Shown here: piece after piece, positions 42,879-51,382 of the stretch
Layout: every line of letters begins with the position of its first letter
Position numbering within the stretch: the first letter of the stretch is position 1
Assembly (NCBI RefSeq): GCF_900112355.1
Contig: NZ_FOLM01000014.1
Span: 94,552 to 158,551 of the forward strand
DNA from: Streptomyces aidingensis
Lineage (GTDB): Bacteria; Actinomycetota; Actinomycetes; Streptomycetales; Streptomycetaceae
Direction of reading: 5' to 3'
Length of the DNA stretch: 64,000 nucleotides
Notes under the pieces: generated by a model
What the model was told of the DNA's origin: nothing
What the model saw: the letters and a program-made list of their open reading frames with translations, nothing else
Databases searched by the model: none
Translations under genes and position numbers: made by a program

Positions 42879-42962
42879 GTCCGGGTGGCGGAATGGCAGA
42901 CGCGCTAGCTTGAGGTGCTAGTGCCCGTTAAGGGCGTGGGGGTTCAAGTCCCCCCTCGGACA
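42879..42962 (+). tRNA. tRNA-Leu (anticodon GAG)
   Basis: A long class II tRNA. The acceptor GTCCGGG pairs with CTCGGAC (one G-T), discriminator A at 42962. D-loop GGCGGAATGGCAGACGC; anticodon arm with loop TTGAGGT, anticodon GAG at 42912-42914; a variable arm GTGCCCGTTAAGGGCGT; T-arm GGGGGTTCAAGTCCCCC. CCA is not encoded. It reads CUC and CUU. Confidence 0.97.
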
Positions 42963-42967
42963 TTCGC

Positions 42968-42989
42968 AAGGCCCTGTTCGCGGGGCCTT
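42968..42989 (+). terminator. tRNA-Leu terminator
   Basis: AAGGCCC and GGGCCTT arms around an 8-base loop, followed by TCGTC, directly after the tRNA. Confidence 0.75.
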
Positions 42990-43239
42990 TCGTCATTCCG
43001 GGGGAGCAACACGGGAAGCAGCCGGGTCACCCATTTCGTAGACCTTTGTCCGTTTTCCGTGATGTCAAGGAACTCCTTCCCCGCCACCGGGGAGCTCTTC
43101 GTCACCCTCCGCCCGGGAGGGCGGGGAGCACCCTGCACCGTTAGGTAAGCTCTCCGGTACTCCCATCATGCGGCTCCGCGCCCACACGATCAGCAGAGCA
43201 GCGGCGCCGTGTCAGTGCAATCGCCCGCCGAGGACGGTC

Positions 43240-45036
43240 ATGGATCTCTCCCACATACTCGTATGCTCTTTCTACACAGCGGACGATTACTATCGTAGCC
43301 ACGCCAATACGCTGCGCGACAATCTTGAGCGCATGGGAGTCGCGTACGAGCTGGAAGAGATTCACAAGGCCGAGGGCGAGGACTGGGCGGACATCTGCCG
43401 GAAAAAGATCGGCTTTCTGGCGCGGGTCTGTGAGGAGAACCCGGACAAGAAGGTCTTCTGGACGGATGTCGACTGCGTCATCCTGAAGTTCCCGCCCTAT
43501 GTGGTGGACTTCACCGCCGACCTCATCGGTTTCCAGCGCGGTTTCAGCTCACCCTTGCGCATCGGCTACGCCAACCGCACCAGGTTCTGGGAGCCGTGCT
43601 TCTTCGGCGTCAACACCACGCCCATGGCGAGGAAGTTCATCGAGGACGCCAAGGTCCTGGAGCAGAACGCCGACATCAAGGCCACGGACGACTACTTCTT
43701 CGAGGAGTCCTGGCGGGCCAATGCCGCGAACATGTCCTTCCAGGTGATTCCCTCGGTCGCCGTGCTCTCCAAGGCCACCGGGAATCCGGAGGGGGTCACC
43801 GCCTTCTACTCCTTCGGGTCCAGCGGCCACGTCAAGGACTTCAAGGACGTGGTGGTCCAGCACGGCGGCGTCGATCAGGGCACCTCGGTGCCGCTGTTCC
43901 GCCGGGCCCGGCGGCAGGCACTGCGCGGCGCCAAGCTCGTCGAGCGGAGGCTGCCGGAACGCGCCTCCAAGCCGCTGCGGAGGCTCGCCGACAGCGCGGG
44001 ACTGACGCATCTGCTCACCAGCGGCGGCCTGGTCGCCAGTGGCGCGGGCCCCCGGCACCGGCAGCGGATAAGCACCGAAATGATCATGGCCGGCCAGCGC
44101 GGTGAGAAGTCGCGGCTGGAGGACGCGTATCTGCGGCTGACGTCCAGCGGAATTCCCACTCCGGCGGAGATCGCGGCCAAGAAGGCGGCGGACGCCTTTG
44201 CCGTGTACGCCGGCCGGAAGCCGGATGCCGAGCCGATCAAGCTGGCGTGGTGGGCGAAGCCGTTCCCCGGGAACTTCGGCGACTGGCTCGGCCCGATGAT
44301 CTTCGCCGAGAAGACCGAGCGGTCCATCGTCTACCAGGGCCCCACCAGCCCGTCGACCGATCCGCACCTGATGTCGGTCGGTTCCATCGGGCGCTTCATC
44401 AAGCCGAGCTCCATCGTCGTCGGCACCGGCATCAGCACCGACGAGCTGGAGCTCGACCGCAAGGCCGAATACCTCTCGGTGCGGGGGCCCATCACGGCGG
44501 AGGTCGTGCGGCGCAGCGGCGGGCCGCTCGTCGACAGCCTGGGTGACCCCGGAGTCCTGATCTCCCGCATCGTCCCGGTGCAGCGAGGGCTGACCAACGG
44601 CAAGACGGTGCTCGTCCGGCACTTCACGCATGCGAATCTTCCGGTGACTCTCCCGGAGGGCATGGAGGAGCTCAGCGTGCTGATGTCGCATCCGGACGCG
44701 ATCCGCACCTTCGTCACCAAACTGAACGAGTACGACGCCGTGGTCACCAGCGCGATGCATGTGATGATCATCTGCCACAGCTACGGCATCCCCTGCGCAC
44801 TGGTCACCTTCGAGGGCATGGAGAGCACGGTTCACGGCAACGGCATCAAGTACCGCGACTACTGCCTGGGCGCCGGCCTGGACACGGTGTACGAGCCGGT
44901 CGTCGTCAGTCCCGACCTGACCCGCCTCGACCTCGGTTCCATGATGTCCAAGGAGAAGATCACCGACGACAAGCTGGACGAGGTCGAACAGGCGGTCGCC
45001 TCGGGAGTCACCGCGATTCTCTCCCGGATCGCCTGA
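43240..45036 (+). CDS. Fused GT-A-type glycosyltransferase / polysaccharide pyruvyl transferase
   Basis: 598 residues, two domains. The first ~230 residues look like a GT-A glycosyltransferase: ILVCSFYTADDYYRSHANTLRDNLERMGV opens a Rossmann-like fold and FWTDVDCVILKFP has the metal-binding D-x-D (Asp76, Asp78). From ~340 the C-terminal part (AWWAKPFPGNFGDWLGPMIF, IVVGTGI, YLSVRGPITAEVVRR, DPGVL, VVTSAMHVMIICHSYGIPCALV) is a polysaccharide pyruvyl transferase. A basic linker (~230-335) separates them. It likely adds a sugar and a pyruvyl ketal to a wall glycan. The ATG at 43240 follows GAGGAC; a longer frame upstream was rejected. First gene of a three-gene operon. Confidence 0.8.
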   Translation: MDLSHILVCSFYTADDYYRSHANTLRDNLERMGVAYELEEIHKAEGEDWADICRKKIGFLARVCEENPDKKVFWTDVDCVILKFPPYVVDFTADLIGFQRGFSSPLRIGYANRTRFWEPCFFGVNTTPMARKFIEDAKVLEQNADIKATDDYFFEESWRANAANMSFQVIPSVAVLSKATGNPEGVTAFYSFGSSGHVKDFKDVVVQHGGVDQGTSVPLFRRARRQALRGAKLVERRLPERASKPLRRLADSAGLTHLLTSGGLVASGAGPRHRQRISTEMIMAGQRGEKSRLEDAYLRLTSSGIPTPAEIAAKKAADAFAVYAGRKPDAEPIKLAWWAKPFPGNFGDWLGPMIFAEKTERSIVYQGPTSPSTDPHLMSVGSIGRFIKPSSIVVGTGISTDELELDRKAEYLSVRGPITAEVVRRSGGPLVDSLGDPGVLISRIVPVQRGLTNGKTVLVRHFTHANLPVTLPEGMEELSVLMSHPDAIRTFVTKLNEYDAVVTSAMHVMIICHSYGIPCALVTFEGMESTVHGNGIKYRDYCLGAGLDTVYEPVVVSPDLTRLDLGSMMSKEKITDDKLDEVEQAVASGVTAILSRIA

Positions 45037-45042
45037 TCCGCG

Positions 45043-45855
45043 ATGATCTCCCACCTGTTCACGGTCTTCCGGGGGCTGTTCACCACCCGGGCGAGCCGAG
45101 CGGCCGTCGCACTGCTGATCATGGTGACGGCGGCGGTCCCGGTCGCGGAGATGGCAGTGCTGAGGATGTTCTCCTCCCTGATTCTCGAAGGGCCGGAGAC
45201 GTTCGCGGAGAACAAGAACGAGCTGATCCTGCCGGTCTGCCTGTTCTTCCTCGCGTTCGCGGTGACCAGGGGCGCCCACCACCTGGTCCGGCTGCTGCGG
45301 GTGCGGGTCTTCCGGAAGGGCTTCGAGACCTCCGGCCGCAACAGCAAGCCCAGCCAGGAGAGCTGGGAGTGGGCGCTGGCCTTCGAACTGTCCGCGGTGC
45401 TGGTCAGCCTGGTGCAGGCGGTGATGTTCAGCGCCCTGTTCTTCCTGATCGACTGGCCGACGGCGATTCTGAACGTCGTGGCCAGCGCGGCGGTGCTGTA
45501 CGGCGTGTCCGTGCTCTACCGCCGCGAGCTCAGTCGCCAGCAGGAGTACATCAAGGTGGGCACCCGCCCCGGCTCGCCGGCCATCGCGCAGCGGGTGGGC
45601 GGGCGCATCAGGAACGCGGAGTTCGGCTCGATCCTGGCCAGCACCGTCATGGTGGTGGTCCTGGCCTTCATGCTGTATCGCGCCCTGACGGGTGAGATTC
45701 CCAGTTCGGATGCGATCATCATGTTCCTGGCGCTGCGTCTGCTCTCCGGACAGCTCGGCACGCTCTCGGCGGGCATCACCCGGTTCGCCCGGGCTACCGC
45801 GCGTACCGGGGCACGGTCGTGGGAGCCCACGGGAAAGGCCGAGGTGACATCGTGA
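45043..45855 (+). CDS. Multi-pass membrane protein (ABC-exporter-like TM domain without ATPase)
   Basis: 270 residues with about six hydrophobic segments (~20-40, 62-78, 112-135, 138-158, 200-222, 226-245). The spacing, and charged loops such as YRRELSRQQEYIKVGTRPG, recall the membrane half of ABC exporters, but there is no nucleotide-binding domain. Nothing names its cargo. The ATG is 7 bases after the stop of the fusion gene, and its own stop overlaps the next start (GTGA), so it is an obligate member of the glycan operon and may serve as a membrane partner or exporter subunit for it. Confidence 0.7.
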   Translation: MISHLFTVFRGLFTTRASRAAVALLIMVTAAVPVAEMAVLRMFSSLILEGPETFAENKNELILPVCLFFLAFAVTRGAHHLVRLLRVRVFRKGFETSGRNSKPSQESWEWALAFELSAVLVSLVQAVMFSALFFLIDWPTAILNVVASAAVLYGVSVLYRRELSRQQEYIKVGTRPGSPAIAQRVGGRIRNAEFGSILASTVMVVVLAFMLYRALTGEIPSSDAIIMFLALRLLSGQLGTLSAGITRFARATARTGARSWEPTGKAEVTS

Positions 45856-46628
45856 CCGAGCGGGCACTTCTGACCGTCGCGTTCTCCACCCTGCTGGAGC
45901 GCGCCCCCGGCATCTCGGCGGAGGGCATCGGGCCGGAGACCGAGGTCCTGGTGTGCGTGCAGGGCGGTCAGCTGGGGCAACTCCCCCGGCTGCCGCAGGC
46001 CCGGGTGGTGCCGGTCCCCGGCCGCGGGGTCGCCAAGAGCCGCAACGCGGCCATAGCGCACGCGACCGGCCGCTATCTGCTGTTCTGCGACGACGACGTG
46101 GTGATCGACCCGGAGGGGATAGCCGCGGGCATCCGCCATCTCCAGCAGACCGGACACGCGCTGGCCCTGGGCCGGGCGGTGGACCCCTCCGGCGTGATGC
46201 GGAAGAAGTACCCGCGGTCGGTCACCCGGCTGACCCTCTACAACTCGGCCAAGGCGGCCACCTACGAGATGCTGGTCGATCTGGACCAGATCAGGGCCAA
46301 GGACCTGTGGTTCGACGAACGCTTCGGCGCGGGCGCCCCGCTGCACCTGGGCGACGAGTACATCTTCATCAGCGATCTGCTGCGCGCGGGGCTGAGCGGG
46401 GATGCCGTGCCGGAGATATTCGGCCGGCACCCCGTGGTGAGTTCCGGCTCCCGGTGGGGCACTCCGGAGGACAGCCATGCCCGTGCCGTGGCCATAAACC
46501 GGGTCTTCGGGGACCGGGCCCTCTGGGCGCGGGTGGCGTTCGGCCTGAAGAACCGGGACAGCCTGGGACACTGGCGGCTGCTGATGTCCTTCATAGGGAA
46601 CCGCACCCGCCCCCCGCGGGGCGTCTGA
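45852..46628 (+). CDS. Family 2 glycosyltransferase
   Basis: 258 residues, GT-A fold. LLTVAFSTLLERAPG begins the nucleotide-binding half; VVPVPGRGVAKSRNAAIAHATGRYLLFCDDDVVIDPEGIAAGIRHL has the D-D-D metal motif; LHLGDEYIFISDLLRAGL supplies the ED-like acceptor-site acid. Cytoplasmic, with no membrane helices. The start GTG overlaps the previous stop by 4 bases (GTGA). Together with the fusion enzyme and membrane protein it should build a pyruvylated surface glycan. Confidence 0.85.
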   Translation: MTERALLTVAFSTLLERAPGISAEGIGPETEVLVCVQGGQLGQLPRLPQARVVPVPGRGVAKSRNAAIAHATGRYLLFCDDDVVIDPEGIAAGIRHLQQTGHALALGRAVDPSGVMRKKYPRSVTRLTLYNSAKAATYEMLVDLDQIRAKDLWFDERFGAGAPLHLGDEYIFISDLLRAGLSGDAVPEIFGRHPVVSSGSRWGTPEDSHARAVAINRVFGDRALWARVAFGLKNRDSLGHWRLLMSFIGNRTRPPRGV

Positions 46629-46752
46629 CCGCCCATGGCCTGCGCCTCCCACCGCGTCCGGCACGGTGCCGCGGACGCGGTGGGCCCGGGTCCGGGCCGG
46701 CCGGGGCGCGGGCGAACGCGTCGAATATTTCGATGGTTTGCTGCGGGATTCG

Positions 46753-46804
46753 TTTACAGCTTCGCCGCTCCGTTGTAGCCTCCCCCATCATGGGAGCGCT
46801 CCCA
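46753..46804 (+). promoter_or_regulatory. Promoter and CebR-type operator of the GH6-CBM2 cellulase gene
   Basis: TTTACA (46753-46758), a 17-base spacer and TAGCCT (46776-46781) form a credible promoter. The perfect palindrome TGGGAGCGCTCCCA (46791-46804) begins about 10 bases after the -10, over the start of transcription. This is exactly the binding site known for CebR, the cellobiose-responsive LacI repressor of streptomycetes. Confidence 0.8.
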
Positions 46805-46871
46805 TCGCAACCTGCCGTTGTCCTGTCCGTCACGGACGGCGGCCCCCCACGGGAAGATGCGGAGTAGCGAA

Positions 46872-48341
46872 GTGAATGAAGTGAGCCGCAAGCAGCACCG
46901 TACGCGGCGGAAGAGGCGGCTGGCCACGCTGGTCGGCGGTGTGGTCACGGCCGTCCTCGGCGGCCTGATGTTCGCCCTGCCGCAGCAGGCCTCGGCCGAG
47001 CTGCCGTCCGACACCGTCTTCTACAAGGACCCGGACTCCCAGGTGGCGCGCTGGCTGGCGGCCAACCCCTCGGATTCCCGCCGGCCGCTGATCAGCCAGG
47101 TGATCGGCGACCGTCCGCAGGGCATCTGGTTCGCCAACTACGAGCCCTCCACGGTGACCCAGGACGTGCAGGCGATCACCGGCCCGGCCGCCTCGGCCGG
47201 ACAGACCCCGGTGCTGGTCGCCTACATGCTGCCCAACCGTGACTGCGGCGGCGCCTCGGCCGGTGGGGCGCCCTCCTTCTCCGCCTACGACAGTTGGATG
47301 GACGGCTTCGCCGCCGGCCTGGGCGACGACCCGGTGGTCGTGATCCTGGAGCCGGACTCGCTGGCGCTGATCTCCTGCCTGGGCAGCCAGGAGCTGGCCG
47401 ACCGCAATTCCTCGCTGTCCCGGGCCGGCCGGGTCATCCACCAGGCCAACCCGCAGGCCAAGGTGTACTACGACGCCGGGCACTCGGCGTGGAACCCGGC
47501 GGGCACCATGGCGGACCGGCTGCGTGCCGCGGGTGCGGCGCAGAACGGCGACGGCATCTACAGCAACGTCTCCAACTACCGTTCCACCGCCGACGAGATC
47601 AGCTTCGCCAAGGCCGTGCTCAACCAGCTCGGCGGCACCGCTCAGGGCGCCGTGATCGACACCTCGCGCAATGGCCGGGGCCCCGCCGCGGACGGTGAGT
47701 GGTGCGACCCGTCCGGCCGGGGCACCGGGCGGGCGCCGACCGCCAACACCGGTGATGCGCAGATCGACGCCTTCCTGTGGGTGAAGCCCCCGGGCGAGGC
47801 CGACGGCTGCGCCGGCTCGGCCGGCCAGTTCCTGCCGGACATCGCCTATGAGCTGGCCCAGAACGCCGAGGACCCGGGCGGCTCCGGCGGCACCACGAAC
47901 GGCGGCACCACGGACGGCGGGACCACGGACGGCGGGACCACGGACGGGGGGACGACCGACGGCGGGACCACGGACGGGGGGACGACCGACGGCGGCACCA
48001 CGGACGGCGGCACCACCGACGGCGGGACCACCGGAGGCAACGGCGACGGCTGCGACGCCACCTACCAGGTGCTCAACGAGTGGCCCAACGGCTTCACCGG
48101 CCAGGTGACCATCTCCTGCGACGGTTCCTCGCTCAGCGGCTGGCAGGTGACCTGGACCTGGCCCGGCAACCAGCAGCTCACCCAGACGTGGAACGGCTCC
48201 TGCTCGCAGAGCGGCGCCGTGGTGACCTGCTCCAGCGCCCCCTGGAACGGCACTGTGCCGGACGGCGGCTCGGTCACCATCGGTTTCAACGCCACCTACT
48301 CCGGCAGCAACCCGCCTCCGACCGACATCGTCCTCAACTGA
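46872..48341 (+). CDS. Secreted family 6 glycoside hydrolase (endoglucanase-type) with CBM2
   Basis: 489 residues. A signal peptide with basic start (KQHRTRRKRR) ends at ASA (~42). The GH6 domain (~45-330) has YMLPNRDCGGASAGG, VVVILEPDSLALISCL (catalytic Asp region), KVYYDAGHSAWNPAG and FLWVKPPGEADG. A (GGTTD)n linker (~339-388) joins a C-terminal family 2 cellulose-binding module, CDATYQVLNEWPNGFTGQV to NATYSGSNPPP, with Cys at both ends and exposed Trp (GWQVTWTWPGNQQ). It cuts beta-1,4-glucan chains. The GTG at 46872 has GGAG 7 bases before; other in-frame starts lie at 46857 and 46881. Confidence 0.93.
   Translation: MNEVSRKQHRTRRKRRLATLVGGVVTAVLGGLMFALPQQASAELPSDTVFYKDPDSQVARWLAANPSDSRRPLISQVIGDRPQGIWFANYEPSTVTQDVQAITGPAASAGQTPVLVAYMLPNRDCGGASAGGAPSFSAYDSWMDGFAAGLGDDPVVVILEPDSLALISCLGSQELADRNSSLSRAGRVIHQANPQAKVYYDAGHSAWNPAGTMADRLRAAGAAQNGDGIYSNVSNYRSTADEISFAKAVLNQLGGTAQGAVIDTSRNGRGPAADGEWCDPSGRGTGRAPTANTGDAQIDAFLWVKPPGEADGCAGSAGQFLPDIAYELAQNAEDPGGSGGTTNGGTTDGGTTDGGTTDGGTTDGGTTDGGTTDGGTTDGGTTDGGTTGGNGDGCDATYQVLNEWPNGFTGQVTISCDGSSLSGWQVTWTWPGNQQLTQTWNGSCSQSGAVVTCSSAPWNGTVPDGGSVTIGFNATYSGSNPPPTDIVLN
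47886..48035 (+). repeat. 15-bp coding tandem repeat (GGTTD linker)
   Basis: Ten in-register 15-base units encoding GGTTN once, GGTTD eight times and a last GGTTG. Silent differences alternate (ACCACGGAC / ACGACCGAC), so the array has duplicated in blocks. It forms the flexible tether between catalytic domain and CBM2. Confidence 0.92.
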
Positions 48342-48380
48342 TCCGGCCGGGGTATCACCACCATGGTGACCCCGCACCGA

Positions 48381-48411
48381 GGAACCCCGCCGCGCCGCGC
48401 GGCGGGGTTCC
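48381..48411 (+). terminator. Terminator of the GH6-CBM2 gene
   Basis: Perfect inverted repeat, 14-base arms (GGAACCCCGCCGCG and complement) with a 3-base loop, 39 bases past the stop. Confidence 0.75.
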
Positions 48412-48440
48412 CGCGTTCTCCGTGCCGGTATAGGCTCCCG

Positions 48441-48472
48441 CCACTACCTACTGAGCACTTAGTAGGTAGTGG
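48441..48472. promoter_or_regulatory. 32-bp TetR-type operator upstream of the GH3 gene
   Basis: A palindrome with perfect 12-base arms (CCACTACCTACT and complement) and an 8-base centre that is itself half symmetric (14 of 16 positions match overall). It lies 43 bases before the beta-glucosidase ATG. The TetR-type gene directly downstream in the operon is the likely binder, giving autoregulation. Confidence 0.7.
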
Positions 48473-48514
48473 CCACAGCACGGCGGACCGGTGCGAGGAC
48501 ACGGAGGGACGGCC

Positions 48515-50725
48515 ATGGGCGAGGAGCGGAACGCCTTCGAGACGGCGGTCGGCGCGGTCCGCGCCGGAACGGAGCCGGAGAGTGAGGCCCGGAAGCTCTG
48601 GCGGCGGCTCACCGAGGACGAACGGCTGTCCCTGCTCGACGGCGACACCCCGTTCTGGGCCGGTATGGACGCCATGATCACCGAGGGCTACAACGTCCGC
48701 CCCTATGTGCACGGGGCGGTGGACCGCCTCGGCATCCCCGGCATCCGGTTCGTGGACGGGCCGCGCGGCTGCGTGGCCGGCCACGGCACCGCCTTCCCCG
48801 TCTCCATGGCCCGCGGCGCCACCTGGGACACCGCCCTGGAGGAGCGGGTGGGCGAGGTGATCGGCCGGGAGATCCGCGCCCAGGGCGGCAACTTCTTCGG
48901 CGGCGTCTGCATCAATCTGCCGCGCCACCCCGCGTGGGGCCGGGCCCAGGAGACCTACGGCGACGACCCGTACCACCTCGGCGAGTTCGGGGCGGCGCTG
49001 ACCCGCGGCGCGCAGCACCACGTCATGGCCTGCGTCAAGCACTACGCCCTGAACTCCATGGAGAACGCCCGGTTCACCGTGGATGTGTCCATCGACGAGG
49101 CCACCCTGCACGATGTCTATCTGCCGCACTTCAAGCGGACCGTGGACGAGGGCGTGGCCGCGGTCATGTCCGCCTACAACTCGGTGAACGGCGAATGGGC
49201 GGGCCAGAACCGGTATCTGCTCACCGAGGTGCTGCGCGACCGCTGGGGCTGGGACGGCATCACGGTGAGCGACTTCATCTGGGGCCTGCGGGACGCCGCC
49301 GCCTCCCTGGAGGCCGGCCTGGACCTGGAGGAGCCGTTCGCCCAGCAGCGGGCCCGGGACCTGCGCGGGCAGCTCGCCGCCGGCCGCACCTCCTGGGAGT
49401 CGGTGGAGCGCGCGGGGGTGCGGCTGCTGGCCGCCCAACTGCGTTCCTACGCCCGGCGCGCGCAGGGCGGCCACGGCCCGGAGATCATGGCCGGTGCCGG
49501 GGCCCGGGCGCTGGCCCGGGAGGTCGCCGGCCGTGCCATGGTGCTGCTGAGGAACGAGCCGGTCCCGCCGCCCCACGGGGACGGCCCGGGCGCACCGGTG
49601 CTGCCGCTGGACCCGGCCCGGATCACCTCCCTGGCCGTCATCGGCCGGCTGGCCACCGCGCCCAACATGGGGGACTTCGGCTCCTCGCATGTGCGCCCGC
49701 CGGACCACTGCACCCCGCTGGAGGGGCTGACCGCCGCCTTCCCGGACGCCACCGTCACGGTGGTCACCGAGGACGACCCGGAGCGGGCGGCACGGGCGGC
49801 CCGGGAGGCCGACGCGGCGGTGGTGATCGCCGGCTTCGACGCCCGCGACGAGGGTGAGTACGTGGGCGCCGAGACCCTGAACCGGCCCGAGCTGCTGGCC
49901 CTCTTCCCGCCCCGCCCGGAGCACGGCCCCGGCTCCGGGGCGGACGCGGGTCCGGCCGGGGGCGAGGGCAATGTGGTGATGACGGACGAGGGCTACGGCG
50001 GTGACCGCGCCGCGCTCACCCTGCGCCCGGTGGACGAGGAGATCATCCGCGCCGTGGCGGCGGCCAATCCGCGCACCGTGGTCGCCGTGGTGGCGGCCGG
50101 CGCGGTGCTCACCGAGGGCTGGCGGGAGCGGGTCCCGGCGGTGCTGATGATGTGGTACGCGGGCATGGCGGGCGGGCACGCGCTGGCCGATGTGCTCACC
50201 GGCGCCCGCAACCCGTCCGGCCGGCTGCCGTTCTCGGTGCCCGTCTCCGCGGACCATCTGCCGCCCTTCGACCGCGACGCCACCGCCGTCACCTACGACC
50301 GGTTCCACGGCCAGCGGCTGCTGGACCGGCTCGGCGTGGCGCCGGCCTTCCCGCACGGCTTCGGCCTGTCCTACACCACCTTCGCGCTGGAGGAGGTCAC
50401 CGCCGCCCTCCACGGCGGTGACGGGCTGCGGCTGACCGTACGGGTCGCCAACACCGGTGACCGGGACGGCCGCCATGTGGTCCAGGTCTACGGCCGGCGC
50501 ACCCGCGGCGCCTATGCCGGGGAGCTGATGCTGACCGGCTTCGCCCCGGTCGAGGTGGCGGCCGGCGGCTCGGCCACCGTGGAGGTGCCGGTCTCCTTCA
50601 CCCCGCTGGCGGTCTGGGACGCCGCGGCCGGGCGCCGGGTGCCGCCCGCGCCGGAGGAGGTCGTCCTGGAGGTCGGTGCCCACGCCCACGACCCGCGGGC
50701 GATCCGGGTGACACCGGCCCGATGA
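48515..50725 (+). CDS. Family 3 glycoside hydrolase (beta-glucosidase-type)
   Basis: 736 residues, no signal peptide, so intracellular. The N-terminal barrel has GIRFVDGPRGCVAGHGTAFPVSMARGATWD and CVKHYALNSMENARF; the nucleophile Asp is in GWDGITVSDFIWGLRD. The second alpha/beta domain has SLAVIGRLA and GDFGSSHV, and the C-terminal fibronectin-III-like domain covers ~630-735. It would release glucose from imported cellobiose or other beta-glucosides. The ATG at 48515 follows CGGAGGG, preferred over an ATG at 48491. It ends with an ATGA overlap on the TetR gene. Confidence 0.94.
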   Translation: MGEERNAFETAVGAVRAGTEPESEARKLWRRLTEDERLSLLDGDTPFWAGMDAMITEGYNVRPYVHGAVDRLGIPGIRFVDGPRGCVAGHGTAFPVSMARGATWDTALEERVGEVIGREIRAQGGNFFGGVCINLPRHPAWGRAQETYGDDPYHLGEFGAALTRGAQHHVMACVKHYALNSMENARFTVDVSIDEATLHDVYLPHFKRTVDEGVAAVMSAYNSVNGEWAGQNRYLLTEVLRDRWGWDGITVSDFIWGLRDAAASLEAGLDLEEPFAQQRARDLRGQLAAGRTSWESVERAGVRLLAAQLRSYARRAQGGHGPEIMAGAGARALAREVAGRAMVLLRNEPVPPPHGDGPGAPVLPLDPARITSLAVIGRLATAPNMGDFGSSHVRPPDHCTPLEGLTAAFPDATVTVVTEDDPERAARAAREADAAVVIAGFDARDEGEYVGAETLNRPELLALFPPRPEHGPGSGADAGPAGGEGNVVMTDEGYGGDRAALTLRPVDEEIIRAVAAANPRTVVAVVAAGAVLTEGWRERVPAVLMMWYAGMAGGHALADVLTGARNPSGRLPFSVPVSADHLPPFDRDATAVTYDRFHGQRLLDRLGVAPAFPHGFGLSYTTFALEEVTAALHGGDGLRLTVRVANTGDRDGRHVVQVYGRRTRGAYAGELMLTGFAPVEVAAGGSATVEVPVSFTPLAVWDAAAGRRVPPAPEEVVLEVGAHAHDPRAIRVTPAR

Positions 50726-51348
50726 GCGACAGCCCGCAGGAGGGACGGGAGCGACGGGGGAGAGCGGAACGGACCCGGCTGCCGCAGGCCGAGCGGCGCC
50801 GTCAGATCCTCCGGGCGGCCACCCGGATCGTGGGGCAGCGCGGCTACTACGGCTTCAGCATGCAGGACGTCGCGGACGCCTGCTCCATGACCGTGGCCGG
50901 GGTGCTGCACCATGTCGGCACCAAGGACGGGCTGCTGATCGCGCTGCTCCAGGAGCGCGACCGCCGCGATCTGGCCGCCGTCACCGGCGACGGGAGCCGG
51001 GCCGGGCTGCCCGGGGAGCTGTCCCTCGCCCGGTTCCGGGAGCTGCTGCGCGGCTTCGTGGTGCGCAACAGCACCCAGCCCGAACTGGTACGGCTGTACT
51101 CGATGCTGCGCACCGAGTCCCTCTACCGGGGCCACCCGGCCTATGAGTACTTCCGTGAGCGGGACGCCCGGGTGCTGGCCGACTTCACCCGGGCGGTCAC
51201 CGGCAAGGTGCCGGAACCGCTGTCCACCGCGCGGCAGTTGCTGGCCCTGATGGGAGGCCTGGAGGAGCAGTGGCTGCGCGATCCGGACGCCTTCGACCTG
51301 GTCGCCGAATGGGACCGGGCCGCCGGCCGGGTCCTCCCGCCGCCCTGA
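50722..51348 (+). CDS. TetR-family regulator
   Basis: 208 residues. The helix-turn-helix is AERRRQILRAATRIVGQRGYYGFSMQDVADACSMTVAGVLHHVGTKDGLL; the rest is a helical ligand domain. The recognition helix differs from the usual S.xxLYxHF (here VAGVLHHVGTK). Its ATG overlaps the GH3 stop by 4 bases, so the beta-glucosidase and its likely repressor are made together, and a strong palindrome lies at their promoter. The effector is probably a beta-glucoside or derived sugar (inference). Confidence 0.93.
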   Translation: MSDSPQEGRERRGRAERTRLPQAERRRQILRAATRIVGQRGYYGFSMQDVADACSMTVAGVLHHVGTKDGLLIALLQERDRRDLAAVTGDGSRAGLPGELSLARFRELLRGFVVRNSTQPELVRLYSMLRTESLYRGHPAYEYFRERDARVLADFTRAVTGKVPEPLSTARQLLALMGGLEEQWLRDPDAFDLVAEWDRAAGRVLPPP

Positions 51349-51382
51349 CGGCGGCGCGGCCGTCCCCGCCCGGGCGGCAGGC

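Noticed and set aside
42879..43239. Phage or integrative-element attachment site at tRNA-Leu
   Set aside because: No integrase gene follows and I saw no copy of the tRNA 3' end downstream in the window; the possibility of an older island is kept only as a remark.
47886..48035. CRISPR-like array
   Set aside because: The 15-bp units are contiguous, in frame and encode the Gly-Thr-Asp linker; there are no spacers. No CRISPR array was found elsewhere either.
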